Of a stretch of 64,000 bases of DNA, positions 26,567 through 34,486 are shown piece by piece. Under the pieces are notes generated by a model. It saw only the letters and a list, made by a program, of their open reading frames with translations, was not told the DNA's origin and did not search any database. The position numbers and the translations under genes were made by a program. Source of the DNA: DAHUYF01 sp035945115 (GTDB lineage: Bacteria > Pseudomonadota > Alphaproteobacteria > ATCC43930 > CGMCC-115725); the NCBI GenBank assembly GCA_035945115.1, contig DASZAN010000061.1, positions 30,524 to 94,523 on the forward strand. Reading direction: 5' to 3'. Each line of letters starts with the position of its first letter. Positions within the stretch are counted from its first letter, which is position 1.

Positions 26567-28468
26567 ATGTGCGGTATTTGGGCATCCGTCGGGTCGGTGC
26601 CGCCCGACGCGGCGATCGATCTCGTCGCCCATCGCGGTCCCGACGGCCGTGGCTGGCAGAAGCTTGCGTCCACCGCCGGCCCCGTCGTCCTCGCCCATCG
26701 CCGGCTCGCCATCATCGACACCTCGATGGCGGGCATTCAGCCGATGGCGTGGAGCGGCGGCCGGCGCTGGATCGTCCACAACGGCGAGATCTACAACTAC
26801 CTCGAGCTCCGGCGTGAGCTCGAGGCGCTCGGCCACCCATTCCGCACGGAAACCGACACCGAGGTCATTCTCGCCGCTTATGCGCAATGGGGAGCGGGCT
26901 CGCTCGAGCGGTTCATCGGCATGTTCGCCTTCGTCATCTACGATCGCGACGCCGAAACCCTCTTCGCCGCGCGCGACCGCTTCGGCATCAAGCCACTCTA
27001 TCTCTGGCAGAGCGCCGGCCAGTTGGCGTTCGCCTCGGAGATCAAGCAGTTCCGCGCGCTTCCGGAGTTCACCGCGCGGGTCAATGCGGCGCGCGCCTAT
27101 GATTTCCTCGCCGGCGCTCTTTTCGATCACACCGACGAAACGCTCTTCGCCGGGGTTCGCCAGCTTCGCGGCGGCGAGTGCGTCAGCGTGGAGCTCCCGC
27201 GATGGCGGGCCGACGGCGCTCTTCCCGTGCGCCGCTGGTACGAGCTGCCGCCGGCGAACACCCGAGAATTTCGCGAAGACGTAGCCGCGGAGGGCTTTGC
27301 GCACCTGCTCGCGGATGCTGTCCGCCTTCATTTGCGCGCCGACGTCACCGTCGGCTCGTGCCTCTCGGGCGGGCTCGACAGCTCGAGCATCGTCTCGCTT
27401 GCCGTCGAAGAGCTGCGGCGGCAGCGGGCGCGCAATGCCTTCCACACCGTCAGCGCCTGCTTCGCCGAGGCGGAGGTCGACGAAAGCCGCTTCATCGATG
27501 CGGTGGTCGCGAAGACCGGCGTTCACTCCTCGCGCGTCATGCCGCAGCCAGAGCGGCTGATCGCCGAGGTCGAGGCGATCGCCCGTCATCAGGACGAGCC
27601 CTTCGGCAGCACCAGCATCTTCGCGCAGTGGTGCGTGTTCGAGCGCGCCGCCGCCGAACGCATCACCGTCATGCTCGATGGACAGGGCGCGGACGAGCAA
27701 CTAGCCGGCTATCACGCCGGCTTCGCCACATATTACCGCCAGCTCGCCGCCGCCGGCGACTGGCGCGGCATCGCTGAGACGCTGCGCGGTCGCTTGCGCC
27801 GTCATCGCGCGCCGCTGCGCGGCGAAGCAAGGTCAATCCTGTTGGCACTCCTGCCGCCCCCATGGCGCACGCCGCTCGTCGGCGCCGTTCGCGGCCGAGA
27901 AATGAGTGTGTGGCTTGGCCGCGCACTCATCGAGGCGGGCGGCGGAACGAGACCGCTTCAAGCCGCACTTGCGCGCGACGGCTTCGGTCCGATGAACGGC
28001 CTCGGCGAAGCCTGCCGCGCGCAGCTCAAGACGACGAGCTTGCCGATGCTGCTTCACTACGAAGACCGCAACAGCATGGCCCACGGCATCGAGGCGCGCG
28101 TTCCCTTCCTCGATCATCGCCTCGTCGAATTCTCGCTGGCGCTGGGCGATCACCACAAAATGAATGGCGCCGAGACGAAGGCCGTGCTCCGCCGCGGCAT
28201 GCACGGTCACCTGCCGGAAGCGGTGCGAAGGCGTTCCGACAAGCTGGGCTTCGCCACGCCGGAAGAGCGCTGGTTCAAGGGCCCGCTCCGCACCTATGTG
28301 CTCGACGGCATCGAGGCGGCGATTTCGCGGGCGCCCGCCTTCTTCGCCGCCGATGGGCTGCGCCGGGTTGCCCGCGAGATGCTGGCCGGCACGCGGCCCT
28401 TCGACTTCATGATCTGGCGCACCGTGAGCTTCGGGCTCTGGGCGCGCGTCTTCGATGTCGCAATCTGA
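26567..28468 (+). CDS. asnB: AsnB-type glutamine-dependent amidotransferase (copy 4)
   Basis: A 633-residue protein with start MCGIWASV, HRGPDGRG, HNGEIYNY (His replacing the usual Tyr), TDTEVILAAYAQWG, P-loop SGGLDSSS near residue 267 and DGQGADEQLAGYH. The synthase motif is usually SG-x-GGDE; here it is DGQGADE, with Ala for the second Gly, again pointing to an altered acceptor pocket. Cys2 fixes the start at ATG 26567. It overlaps the last glycosyltransferase by 14 bases. Confidence 0.92.
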   Translation: MCGIWASVGSVPPDAAIDLVAHRGPDGRGWQKLASTAGPVVLAHRRLAIIDTSMAGIQPMAWSGGRRWIVHNGEIYNYLELRRELEALGHPFRTETDTEVILAAYAQWGAGSLERFIGMFAFVIYDRDAETLFAARDRFGIKPLYLWQSAGQLAFASEIKQFRALPEFTARVNAARAYDFLAGALFDHTDETLFAGVRQLRGGECVSVELPRWRADGALPVRRWYELPPANTREFREDVAAEGFAHLLADAVRLHLRADVTVGSCLSGGLDSSSIVSLAVEELRRQRARNAFHTVSACFAEAEVDESRFIDAVVAKTGVHSSRVMPQPERLIAEVEAIARHQDEPFGSTSIFAQWCVFERAAAERITVMLDGQGADEQLAGYHAGFATYYRQLAAAGDWRGIAETLRGRLRRHRAPLRGEARSILLALLPPPWRTPLVGAVRGREMSVWLGRALIEAGGGTRPLQAALARDGFGPMNGLGEACRAQLKTTSLPMLLHYEDRNSMAHGIEARVPFLDHRLVEFSLALGDHHKMNGAETKAVLRRGMHGHLPEAVRRRSDKLGFATPEERWFKGPLRTYVLDGIEAAISRAPAFFAADGLRRVAREMLAGTRPFDFMIWRTVSFGLWARVFDVAI

Positions 28469-29708
28469 TCCGCCGCGCGTCCTGTCGCTGACGCCGGCGC
28501 CGCTCTCGCGCGACAGCCGGGCGTTGAAGGCGGCGATGGCCTATGCTCGCGCCGGCTTCGACTCGCGGGTGATCGAAGGGCTCGCCAGCGCGAAGGAATG
28601 GGACGGATGGCCGATTCGCGTTCGCGCGGTGCGGCGGGGCGAGCCGCAACTGCTTCGCGGCATCGGCCACCGCGGGCTGCGGAATCGCCGCGACGGTCCG
28701 TTCGCTTTCATCATCTTCCTCGCTTATCTCGCCTACTATTTGCTCAATTATGGCCTGCGCCCGCTGATCAATATGCGGCGCGCGACGTTGTTCCACTTGC
28801 ATTCCTACGAATATTTCCCGCTCGTCCGTCTCTGGACGGCGCTCTTTGGCGGACGCTACGTCTACGACGCTCATGACTTTTACGCTGATCTCGACCCACG
28901 AGTCGACGCGTTGCCGGCGCAGCGACAATGGATTCGACCCTTTCAGCGGTGGATCGAGCGGCACTGCATCCGGGGCGCTGCCGCGGTGCTCGTCGTGAGC
29001 GATGGTATCGCCGCACTTGTCGAAGCGCACTACGGCCGACGACCGGATGTCATCCGCAACTGCCACGACCTCAGGCTCGATGGCAAGTCGCCGCGCACGC
29101 TGCGTGAGGCAAGCGGGCTCGATAAGGACGCGTTCCTCGTCGTCTCAGTCGGACATTACAAGCCTGGCATGGCGGTGGAGGAAGCGCTCGAAGCGCTCGC
29201 GTCTCTGCCGCCACGGGTGCATCTCGCGTTCGTCGGCGGCGGTTACGAGTTCGACGAGAGCATCGCGCGGCTTGGCCTGACAGGGCGCGTGCATGCGCTG
29301 GGCGCGATGCCGGCCAGTGAAGTGGTTCCCCTGATCGAAGGGGCCGATGCGGCACTGACGCACTATTATTCGTACACACCCAACTACGAGAATGCTCTCC
29401 CGAACGGCCTCTTTCAGGCGATCGCGGCGGGGCTGCCGCTCGTCTATTCGCCGTTGCCGCAGATCAGGCGGCTCCTCGAGCCCTACGGCGCGGGAATCCC
29501 CGCGGACGCCAAATCACCGCCGGCCATCGCCGCCGCCATCGGCCGGCTTGCGGGCGACCCGGCCGAATGCCGGCGGCAGGCCGAGGCGTCGCGGCGCGCC
29601 GGCGAGGCGCTCAGCTTCGAGCGCGAGGAGGAGCGGCTCATCGAGATCGTGCGGCGCATCGCGCCCTTGCCGGACCCCGTCGCGGCAAGAGCGGCGTTCC
29701 GCTCTTGA
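28455..29708 (+). CDS. GT4-family glycosyltransferase, last gene of the glycan locus
   Basis: A 417-residue GT-B protein with LTPAPLSRDSRALKAAMAYA at the N-terminus, a hydrophobic segment near residues 78-97, YVYDAHDFYADLDP, and a donor domain with VVSVGHYKPGMAVEEALEAL and the NALPNGLFQAIAAGLPLVYS block that normally carries the donor-binding Glu. Here the second Glu of that block appears as Gln (LFQAIAAG). It ends the run of plus-strand genes; a possible hairpin lies just after it. Confidence 0.86.
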   Translation: MSQSDPPRVLSLTPAPLSRDSRALKAAMAYARAGFDSRVIEGLASAKEWDGWPIRVRAVRRGEPQLLRGIGHRGLRNRRDGPFAFIIFLAYLAYYLLNYGLRPLINMRRATLFHLHSYEYFPLVRLWTALFGGRYVYDAHDFYADLDPRVDALPAQRQWIRPFQRWIERHCIRGAAAVLVVSDGIAALVEAHYGRRPDVIRNCHDLRLDGKSPRTLREASGLDKDAFLVVSVGHYKPGMAVEEALEALASLPPRVHLAFVGGGYEFDESIARLGLTGRVHALGAMPASEVVPLIEGADAALTHYYSYTPNYENALPNGLFQAIAAGLPLVYSPLPQIRRLLEPYGAGIPADAKSPPAIAAAIGRLAGDPAECRRQAEASRRAGEALSFEREEERLIEIVRRIAPLPDPVAARAAFRS

Positions 29709-29730
29709 TAGAATTATGTCGTCTTGGCTC

Positions 29731-29789
29731 CCCTGCCCCAAAACGGTCAGTCGACGCGGTTCCGGGTTCGCCTATAGTGCGGGGCAGGG
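29731..29789. terminator. Long-loop inverted repeat after the glycan locus
   Basis: CCCTGCCCC at 29731-29739 and GGGGCAGGG at 29781-29789 are perfect 9-base complements separated by 41 bases. The right arm lies in the 3' end of the convergent small gene. There is no T-run, so a terminator role for the convergent pair is only a possibility. Confidence 0.3.
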
Positions 29790-29966
29790 ATGGGCGGTGC
29801 CTGCCGGCCCGCTGGCATGGGCTGCGCGGGGCGCTTGGGGTTTGACCTCTGTCGCGAGCCACAGGTGCCGGATCACCACGGCGAAGATGACGGCGCCCAT
29901 GACATTGACCGCAAGCGCGAGGTCCGAGGCGAAGGCGATGAGGTCGGGATTGATGGAGCTGTCCAT
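29772..29966 (-). CDS. Small single-pass membrane protein
   Basis: A 64-residue protein starting MDSSINPDLIAFASDLALAV. One clear transmembrane segment covers about residues 15-38 (LAVNVMGAVIFAVVIRHLWL), followed by a Pro/Ala/His-rich tail. It is divergent from the Crp-family gene and shares its 94-base upstream region with the TGTGA palindrome. I do not recognise the family. The GGGGA ribosome site is part of an inverted repeat (29970-29990). Confidence 0.6.
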   Translation of the reverse strand: MDSSINPDLIAFASDLALAVNVMGAVIFAVVIRHLWLATEVKPQAPRAAHASGPAGTAHPCPAL

Positions 29967-29969
29967 GGC

Positions 29970-29990
29970 TTTTCCCCGTCTATGGGAAAA
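29970..29990 (-). promoter_or_regulatory. 5'-UTR hairpin overlapping a ribosome binding site
   Basis: TTTTCCC (29970-29976) and GGGAAAA (29984-29990) can pair across 7 bases. Read on the minus strand the 3' arm is GGGGAAAA, which is also the Shine-Dalgarno 4-8 bases before the ATG of the small membrane gene, so folding would hide it. Confidence 0.45.
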
Positions 29991-30017
29991 ACATAAGCCC
30001 GGGCGGCGGCCGCTGGG

Positions 30018-30033
30018 TGTGAGCCCGCTCACA
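30018..30033. promoter_or_regulatory. Crp-type operator, perfect TGTGA-N6-TCACA
   Basis: TGTGAGCCCGCTCACA matches both half-sites of the Crp consensus exactly. It lies 26 bases before the ATG of the Crp-family gene and about 52 bases upstream of the divergent membrane-protein start. The encoded regulator keeps the Arg-Glu of the recognition helix that reads this sequence, so autoregulation is likely. Its closeness to the crp-like start suggests repression of that gene. Confidence 0.75.
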
Positions 30034-30059
30034 GCGCGCTCGGCGGGGTCGGAGCCGCG

Positions 30060-30779
30060 ATGAGCCGCGCGAGCGGCGTCGAAGATGCACGGCGCGTGCT
30101 CGAGGGCTGCGCGCTCTTTCGCCCGCTCGCCGCCGAGGAGCGGCAGCGTCTTTCCGTGCACGCCCATCTCCGCCGCTTCGCCGCGGGCGAGGTTATCTTT
30201 CTCAAAGGCTCGCCGGGCCACGGCATGATGGCGGTGATCTCGGGCGAGGTGCGCATCAGCGCGCCCTCGGCCGACGGCAAGGAGATCGTGCTCAACATCG
30301 TCCATCCCGGCGAGGTCTTCGGCGAGCTCACCTTGCTCGACGGCAAGGACCGCAACGCTGACGCCATCGCGCTCACCGTCTGCGAGGTGGCGATGCTGGA
30401 GCGGCGCGATGTGGTGCCGCTCTTGCAGCAGCGGCCCGAGATCTGCCTGAAGCTTCTCGAAGTCGTCTGCGAGCGGCTCCGCCGCACCACCATTCAGGTG
30501 GAGGATCTGCTCTTCCTCGAGCTGCCGAACCGGCTCGCCAAGACCCTGCTGCGCGTCGCCGGCCGGCGCATCTCCGCCACCGGCGAGGTGGGGCTCCATG
30601 TGCGCCTCTCGCAGCGCGAACTCGGCGCGATGATCGGCGGGACGCGCGAGAGCGTCAACAAATGCCTCGGCGAATGGCAGCGCCAGGGCGTCATCCGCAT
30701 CGCCGCCGGCGTCATCGTCATCGCCGACGCCGACCGCTTGCGCCACATCGCCGAAAGCGAGGCGCCGGCCGCCCACTGA
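30060..30779 (+). CDS. Crp/Fnr-family transcriptional regulator
   Basis: A 239-residue protein with an N-terminal cyclic-nucleotide-binding domain (FLKGSPGHGMMAVISGEVRI near residue 48; FGELTLLDGKDRNADAIA near residue 90, where Arg of the phosphate-binding cassette is kept and the following Ser is Asn). A dimer helix and a C-terminal winged helix SQRELGAMIGGTRESVNK start at residue 184. Recognition-helix Arg196 and Glu197 match Crp R180/E181; Lys201 replaces R185. No Fnr-type cysteine cluster is present. A matching TGTGA palindrome sits directly upstream and an intrinsic terminator lies about 100 bases downstream. Confidence 0.92.
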   Translation: MSRASGVEDARRVLEGCALFRPLAAEERQRLSVHAHLRRFAAGEVIFLKGSPGHGMMAVISGEVRISAPSADGKEIVLNIVHPGEVFGELTLLDGKDRNADAIALTVCEVAMLERRDVVPLLQQRPEICLKLLEVVCERLRRTTIQVEDLLFLELPNRLAKTLLRVAGRRISATGEVGLHVRLSQRELGAMIGGTRESVNKCLGEWQRQGVIRIAAGVIVIADADRLRHIAESEAPAAH

Positions 30780-30881
30780 GTCCGGCCCGTGACGCAGCGC
30801 ACAGGCCCCTCCATCTCATCGCCGTTAGGGTAGGGTTCGGATCGTCCCATTCATCGGGCGTTTCCATTCCCTCGACTTGGC

Positions 30882-30912
30882 GCCCCAGCTCCCCGGCTGG
30901 GGCTCTTTTTTT
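30882..30912 (+). terminator. Intrinsic terminator after the Crp-family gene
   Basis: GCCCCAGC (30882-30889), a 6-base loop and GCTGGGGC (30896-30903) form a perfect 8-bp stem followed by TCTTTTTTTTG. It separates the regulator from the molybdenum-hydroxylase operon. Confidence 0.85.
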
Positions 30913-31021
30913 GCCTCGCCCGGAGGGGGAGGCGCCCCGGTCCATTGCCCCATTCAAACCCGGCGTCCCCGGCGGTAGACTGGGCAATAACCAAGCAACG
31001 CCGCGAGAGGGAGGGGACCCG

Positions 31022-31471
31022 ATGGTGCGCCTCAACGTCAATGGCCGAGAGCAGCAGGTCGATGTCGACGGCGACACGCCGCTCCTCTGGGTGCTGCGCG
31101 ACACGCTGGGCTTGACCGGCACGAAGTACGGCTGCGGCATCGCCCAATGCGGCGCCTGCACCGTGCACATCGAGGGCGACGCGGTGCGTTCCTGCTCGGT
31201 GAGCGCCGCCTCGGTCGAGGGCCAGAAGATCGTCACCATCGAGGGCCTCTCGCCGGACGGCAGCCATCCCATCCAGAAGGCTTGGCTCGAGGTGGAGGTG
31301 CCGCAATGCGGCTATTGCCAGATCGGCATGATCATGGCGGCAGCCGTGCTCTTGAAGGAGAAGCCCAAGCCAACCGACGCCGATATCGACAAGGCCATCA
31401 CCAACATCTGCCGCTGCGGCACCTATACGCGGATCCGCCAGGCGATCCACGTCGCCGCGACGAAGGCGTGA
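31022..31471 (+). CDS. (2Fe-2S)-binding subunit of isoquinoline 1-oxidoreductase-type hydroxylase
   Basis: A 149-residue small subunit. Residues 1-75 are a plant-ferredoxin-like domain with cluster ligands in YGCGIAQCGACTVHI and the later RSC. The C-terminal helical domain carries the second cluster in CGYCQIGMIM and NICRCGTY. It passes electrons from the molybdenum cofactor in the large subunit. ATG 31022 is preceded by GAGGGAGGGGA. It is followed after 11 bases by the large subunit, forming a two-gene operon bounded by terminators. Confidence 0.93.
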   Translation: MVRLNVNGREQQVDVDGDTPLLWVLRDTLGLTGTKYGCGIAQCGACTVHIEGDAVRSCSVSAASVEGQKIVTIEGLSPDGSHPIQKAWLEVEVPQCGYCQIGMIMAAAVLLKEKPKPTDADIDKAITNICRCGTYTRIRQAIHVAATKA

Positions 31472-31482
31472 GGGAGGGCACC

Positions 31483-33648
31483 ATGACCGATATCGCGACC
31501 ACCGCGCTCTCCCGCCGCTTTTTCCTGGTGAGTTCCGCGGCCGTGGGCGGCGGGCTGATGCTGGGATTCGGCTTTGCCAAAAGCGCCGGCGCCGCCGGCG
31601 ATGCCGAAGGACCCATCGGCGCGCAGCTCAACAATTGGATCATCATCCGGCCCGACGGCACCGTCATCGTCCGCGTCGCCCGCTCCGAGATGGGGCAGGG
31701 AAGCTTCACCGCGCTCCCCATGCTCGTCTGCGAGGAGCTCGATTGCGACTTTTCCAAGGTGAAGGGCGAATACGCGTCGGCCACCGAGAATCTTGACAAC
31801 TCCTTCGGCAACATGTCGACCGGCGGCAGCCGCGCCATCCGCGAATCGCAGGAATATCTGCGCCGCGCCGGCGCCAGCGCGCGCGAGATGCTGCTCGAAG
31901 CGGCGGCGCAGAAGTTGGGCGTGCCCAAGAGCGAGCTCAAGGTCGAGAACGGCGTCATCACGCACACGCCCTCGGGCCGCAGCGTCGCTTTCGGCGATGT
32001 CGCCGAGGCGGCGGCGAAGCTCAAGCCGCCGCCCGCCGCCGAGGTGAAGCTCAAGGATCCCAAGGATTGGAAGCTCGTCGGCAAGGCGCAGGCGCGCTTC
32101 GACATTCCCGACAAGGTGCTGGGCAAGCCCGTCTACGGCATCGATGTCCGCATTCCCGGCATGCTCTATGCGACGCTCGTCCAATGCCCGGTCTTCGGCG
32201 GCAAGCTCAAGAGCTTCGACGAGGCGAAGGTGAAGGGGATGCCGGGCGTGCGCCAAGTGGTGGCGATGCCCGACGCCGTGGCCGTGCTCGCCGACAGCTA
32301 TTGGCAGGCCAAGCGCGCCCTCGATGCGATGCCCATCACCTGGGACGAAGGTCCCAACGCGGGCGTCGACGAGGCCGCCATCACGGCGATGCTGAAGGAA
32401 GGCCTCGCCGCCAAGGAAGCGGGCCTGGTGCAGAAGGAAGGTGATGTGGATGCCGCCATGCCCAAGGCGGCGAAGGTGGTGGAGGCGGAATATTCCGCGC
32501 CCTTCCTCGCGCATGCCACCATGGAGCCGATGAACTGCACCGCCCATGTGACGGCCGACAAGGTCGAGGTGTGGGCGCCGTCGCAGAGTGCCACCGCGAC
32601 GCTCAACGCGGCGGCGGAGACCGCGGGCGTCGATCCCAAGAAGGTCGAGGTGCACATCACCATGCTGGGCGGCGGCTTCGGCCGGCGCGGCGCCTTCCAG
32701 GATTTCGTGAAGCAAGCCGTCTTCCTGTCGAAGGCGGCGGGGAAGCCGGTGAAGCTCCTCTGGTCGCGCGAAGAGGATATGCGCCACGATTACTACCGGC
32801 CCGTCAGCATGGCGAAGTTCACCATGGGCCTCGACAAGGACGGCACGCCCACAGCATTGCGCACGCGCGTCTCGGGCCAGTCGATCCTCATCGCGGTGCG
32901 GCCCAAGGAGGTGAAGGACGGCGTCGACAAGACATTCTGCGAAGGGCTCCGCGAGATGCCCTATCATTTCGAGAATCTCCTCGTCGACTACGCCATGCGC
33001 AACACGCCCATTCCCGTGGGCTTCTGGCGCTCGGTCAACAATTCGCAGAACGGCTTCTTCAAGGAGTGCTTCATCGACGAGGTGGCGCACGCGACGGGGC
33101 AAGACCCCCTCGAGTTCCGCCGCAAGCTCCTCGCCAAGAGCCCCAAGAATCTCGCCGTGCTCGAGGCGGCGGCGAAACAGGCGAATTGGGGCACGCCCTT
33201 GCCGCAAGGCATCTTCCGCGGCATCGCCTATCACGACAGCTACGGCAGCCTCGTCGCCGAGGTGGCGGAAGTCTCCGTCTCCGACAAGAACGAGATCAAG
33301 GTGCACCGCATCGTCTGCGCCGTCGATTGCGGCTATGTCGTCAACCCCGACACGGTGGTGACGCAGATCGAAGGCGCCATCGTCTACGGCCTCACCGCCG
33401 CCTTCTACGACAAGATCACGATCAAGAACGGCCGCGTCGAGCAGTCGAACTTCAACGACTACCCGATGCTGCGCCTGCGCTCGATGCCGACGATCGAAGT
33501 GGTGCAAGTGCCGAGCGGCGGCTTCTGGGGCGGCGTCGGCGAAGTGGGCCTCCCGCCGGTGGCGCCGGCCGTCTGCAACGCGATCTTCGCGGCGACGGGG
33601 AAACGCGTCCGGTCACTGCCGCTGAGGGATCACGGGTTTACGGCGTAG
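31483..33648 (+). CDS. Molybdopterin-binding large subunit, isoquinoline 1-oxidoreductase/aldehyde oxidase type
   Basis: A 721-residue protein with a twin-arginine signal (LSRRFFLVSSAAVGGGLMLG), then the tandem Mo-binding domains of the IorB family: GRRGAFQDF near residue 400 after LGGGF, and late GFWGGVGEVGLPPVAPA, which contains the Glu normally essential at the molybdenum. Together with the Fe-S subunit it would oxidise an aldehyde or N-heterocycle in the periplasm, the small subunit being carried along by the Tat signal of this one. No cytochrome c subunit or XdhC/MobA chaperone gene follows. Start ATG 31483 follows GAGGGAGG. Confidence 0.92.
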   Translation: MTDIATTALSRRFFLVSSAAVGGGLMLGFGFAKSAGAAGDAEGPIGAQLNNWIIIRPDGTVIVRVARSEMGQGSFTALPMLVCEELDCDFSKVKGEYASATENLDNSFGNMSTGGSRAIRESQEYLRRAGASAREMLLEAAAQKLGVPKSELKVENGVITHTPSGRSVAFGDVAEAAAKLKPPPAAEVKLKDPKDWKLVGKAQARFDIPDKVLGKPVYGIDVRIPGMLYATLVQCPVFGGKLKSFDEAKVKGMPGVRQVVAMPDAVAVLADSYWQAKRALDAMPITWDEGPNAGVDEAAITAMLKEGLAAKEAGLVQKEGDVDAAMPKAAKVVEAEYSAPFLAHATMEPMNCTAHVTADKVEVWAPSQSATATLNAAAETAGVDPKKVEVHITMLGGGFGRRGAFQDFVKQAVFLSKAAGKPVKLLWSREEDMRHDYYRPVSMAKFTMGLDKDGTPTALRTRVSGQSILIAVRPKEVKDGVDKTFCEGLREMPYHFENLLVDYAMRNTPIPVGFWRSVNNSQNGFFKECFIDEVAHATGQDPLEFRRKLLAKSPKNLAVLEAAAKQANWGTPLPQGIFRGIAYHDSYGSLVAEVAEVSVSDKNEIKVHRIVCAVDCGYVVNPDTVVTQIEGAIVYGLTAAFYDKITIKNGRVEQSNFNDYPMLRLRSMPTIEVVQVPSGGFWGGVGEVGLPPVAPAVCNAIFAATGKRVRSLPLRDHGFTA

Positions 33649-33697
33649 GGGCACGGCTGCTCTCGTCTGAACCGGCCTCTCTGTCACGAAGAAAGAA

Positions 33698-33728
33698 GGT
33701 CCGCCCTAACCGGCGGGCCTTTTTCTTT
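33698..33728 (+). terminator. Intrinsic terminator after the molybdenum hydroxylase operon
   Basis: GGTCCGCC (33698-33705), loop CTAACC and GGCGGGCC (33712-33719) form an 8-bp stem with one G-T pair, then TTTTTCTTT. Confidence 0.85.
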
Positions 33729-33762
33729 ACGCGATGTCTCACCATATCAACGCTCGGCGGAC

Positions 33763-34101
33763 GTGGCGGTGCCGAAGAAGTTTGACTTTTACACCTTTGT
33801 TGCCGGTGCATCGCTGGCATCCGGGAAGCCCTTTGCGCTCGAATGTAACTGCGGAGGCGTGGTGACGATCATGCCCCCATTCGAGGACGAGTGCGTCATC
33901 TGCGCCAAGTGCGAGGCGAGCATTCGCATGCTCGTCCTAGAGGGAGACCCCGGATACGTCATTGGCGCTGACGCCAATGGCCACCCTACGCTGCTTCCGG
34001 TGCAAGGAAGCGCCCAGCCACATCCGAGCCGGCTGTCGCCGAGTGAGCGAGAGGCAATACTCGCAAAGGTTCGACACCGAATCTCGGCGCGTGGTGCGTA
34101 G
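33763..34101 (+). CDS. Cys-rich small protein of unknown function
   Basis: A 112-residue protein from GTG 33763. CNCGG and CVICAKC together look like a zinc ribbon in residues about 28-55 (LECNCGGVV, ECVICAKC). The C-terminal SPSEREAILAKVRHRI helix resembles a linker or interaction helix. I do not recognise the family. It is the first of three closely spaced genes ending in a nuclease-like protein and starts 35 bases after a terminator, so the module may have its own promoter there. Confidence 0.6.
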   Translation: MAVPKKFDFYTFVAGASLASGKPFALECNCGGVVTIMPPFEDECVICAKCEASIRMLVLEGDPGYVIGADANGHPTLLPVQGSAQPHPSRLSPSEREAILAKVRHRISARGA

Positions 34102-34486
34102 ATTGGCCACCCCGGGAGATCAGCATATTCTCGTTGATGAGAATGGTGGGCGAGTCAGCGTCGCCGATCTTGTAGAGCAGCTGCGGCACGACCCGCGCAG
34201 AGTGCTCGCGGACGACGAGATTGGCTTGATTGTCTATGTCGGGGATCTCCGGCTCTACGAGCTGAGGCCGACCGAAAGCGGCGAATTCATTGCTAGCAAG
34301 GTCACGCAGATATCGCGGCCGCGGTTTCCGGTGCGCATTCTCCGCAAGCAGATTGGCGCCAGGGTCTTTTCCGTTACGGCGGACGCGGTCTTCGTCGTCC
34401 GCGAGAAGGATGTGCTCAAGAAGGTCAGGGCCGAGAAGCTAAAGCCTGGCATGATGCTTGCCTCAGGCGAGAAGGTGTTCCGATGA
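34094..34486 (+). CDS. Small protein with Hint-like C-terminal segment
   Basis: About 130 residues from GTG 34094 (or GTG 34091); the frame extends upstream to 33962 but overlaps the previous gene. The C-terminal part, SVTADAVFVV then VRAEKLKPGMMLASG, resembles block B and the following strands of Hedgehog/intein (Hint) domains, but the block-B His is Ala and no terminal His-Asn is present, so self-splicing is unlikely. The resemblance is weak and could be coincidental. It overlaps the previous stop and the next start (ATGA), which implies coupled translation. Confidence 0.55.
   Translation: MRRLATPGDQHILVDENGGRVSVADLVEQLRHDPRRVLADDEIGLIVYVGDLRLYELRPTESGEFIASKVTQISRPRFPVRILRKQIGARVFSVTADAVFVVREKDVLKKVRAEKLKPGMMLASGEKVFR

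Larger units (their letters stand above)
1..29708 (+). other. Surface-glycan biosynthesis and ABC-export locus (5' end outside window)
   Basis: About 22 consecutive genes lie on the plus strand with mostly 4-base GTGA/ATGA overlaps or gaps under 40 bases, so they are probably one transcription unit or a few. The contents are sugar-nucleotide enzymes, decorating enzymes (four amidotransferases, two formyltransferase-type proteins, a GNAT/FemAB-like protein, two methyltransferases), six glycosyltransferases and an ABC-2 exporter. The absence of Wzx/Wzy with presence of Wzm/Wzt-type components indicates the ABC-dependent export route. The chemistry of the product is inferred, not shown. Confidence 0.85.

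Noticed and set aside
1256..28468. Interpretation of the four AsnB genes as asparagine biosynthesis
   Set aside because: Four copies within a glycosyltransferase locus, with diverging synthase motifs, make a housekeeping role for all of them improbable; not excluded for the copy at 17095.
31423..33507. A 694-codon open frame antisense to the molybdenum hydroxylase
   Set aside because: Its translation is low-complexity (His/Arg/Asp-rich), it opposes a gene with clear family motifs, and such frames are expected in GC-rich genes.
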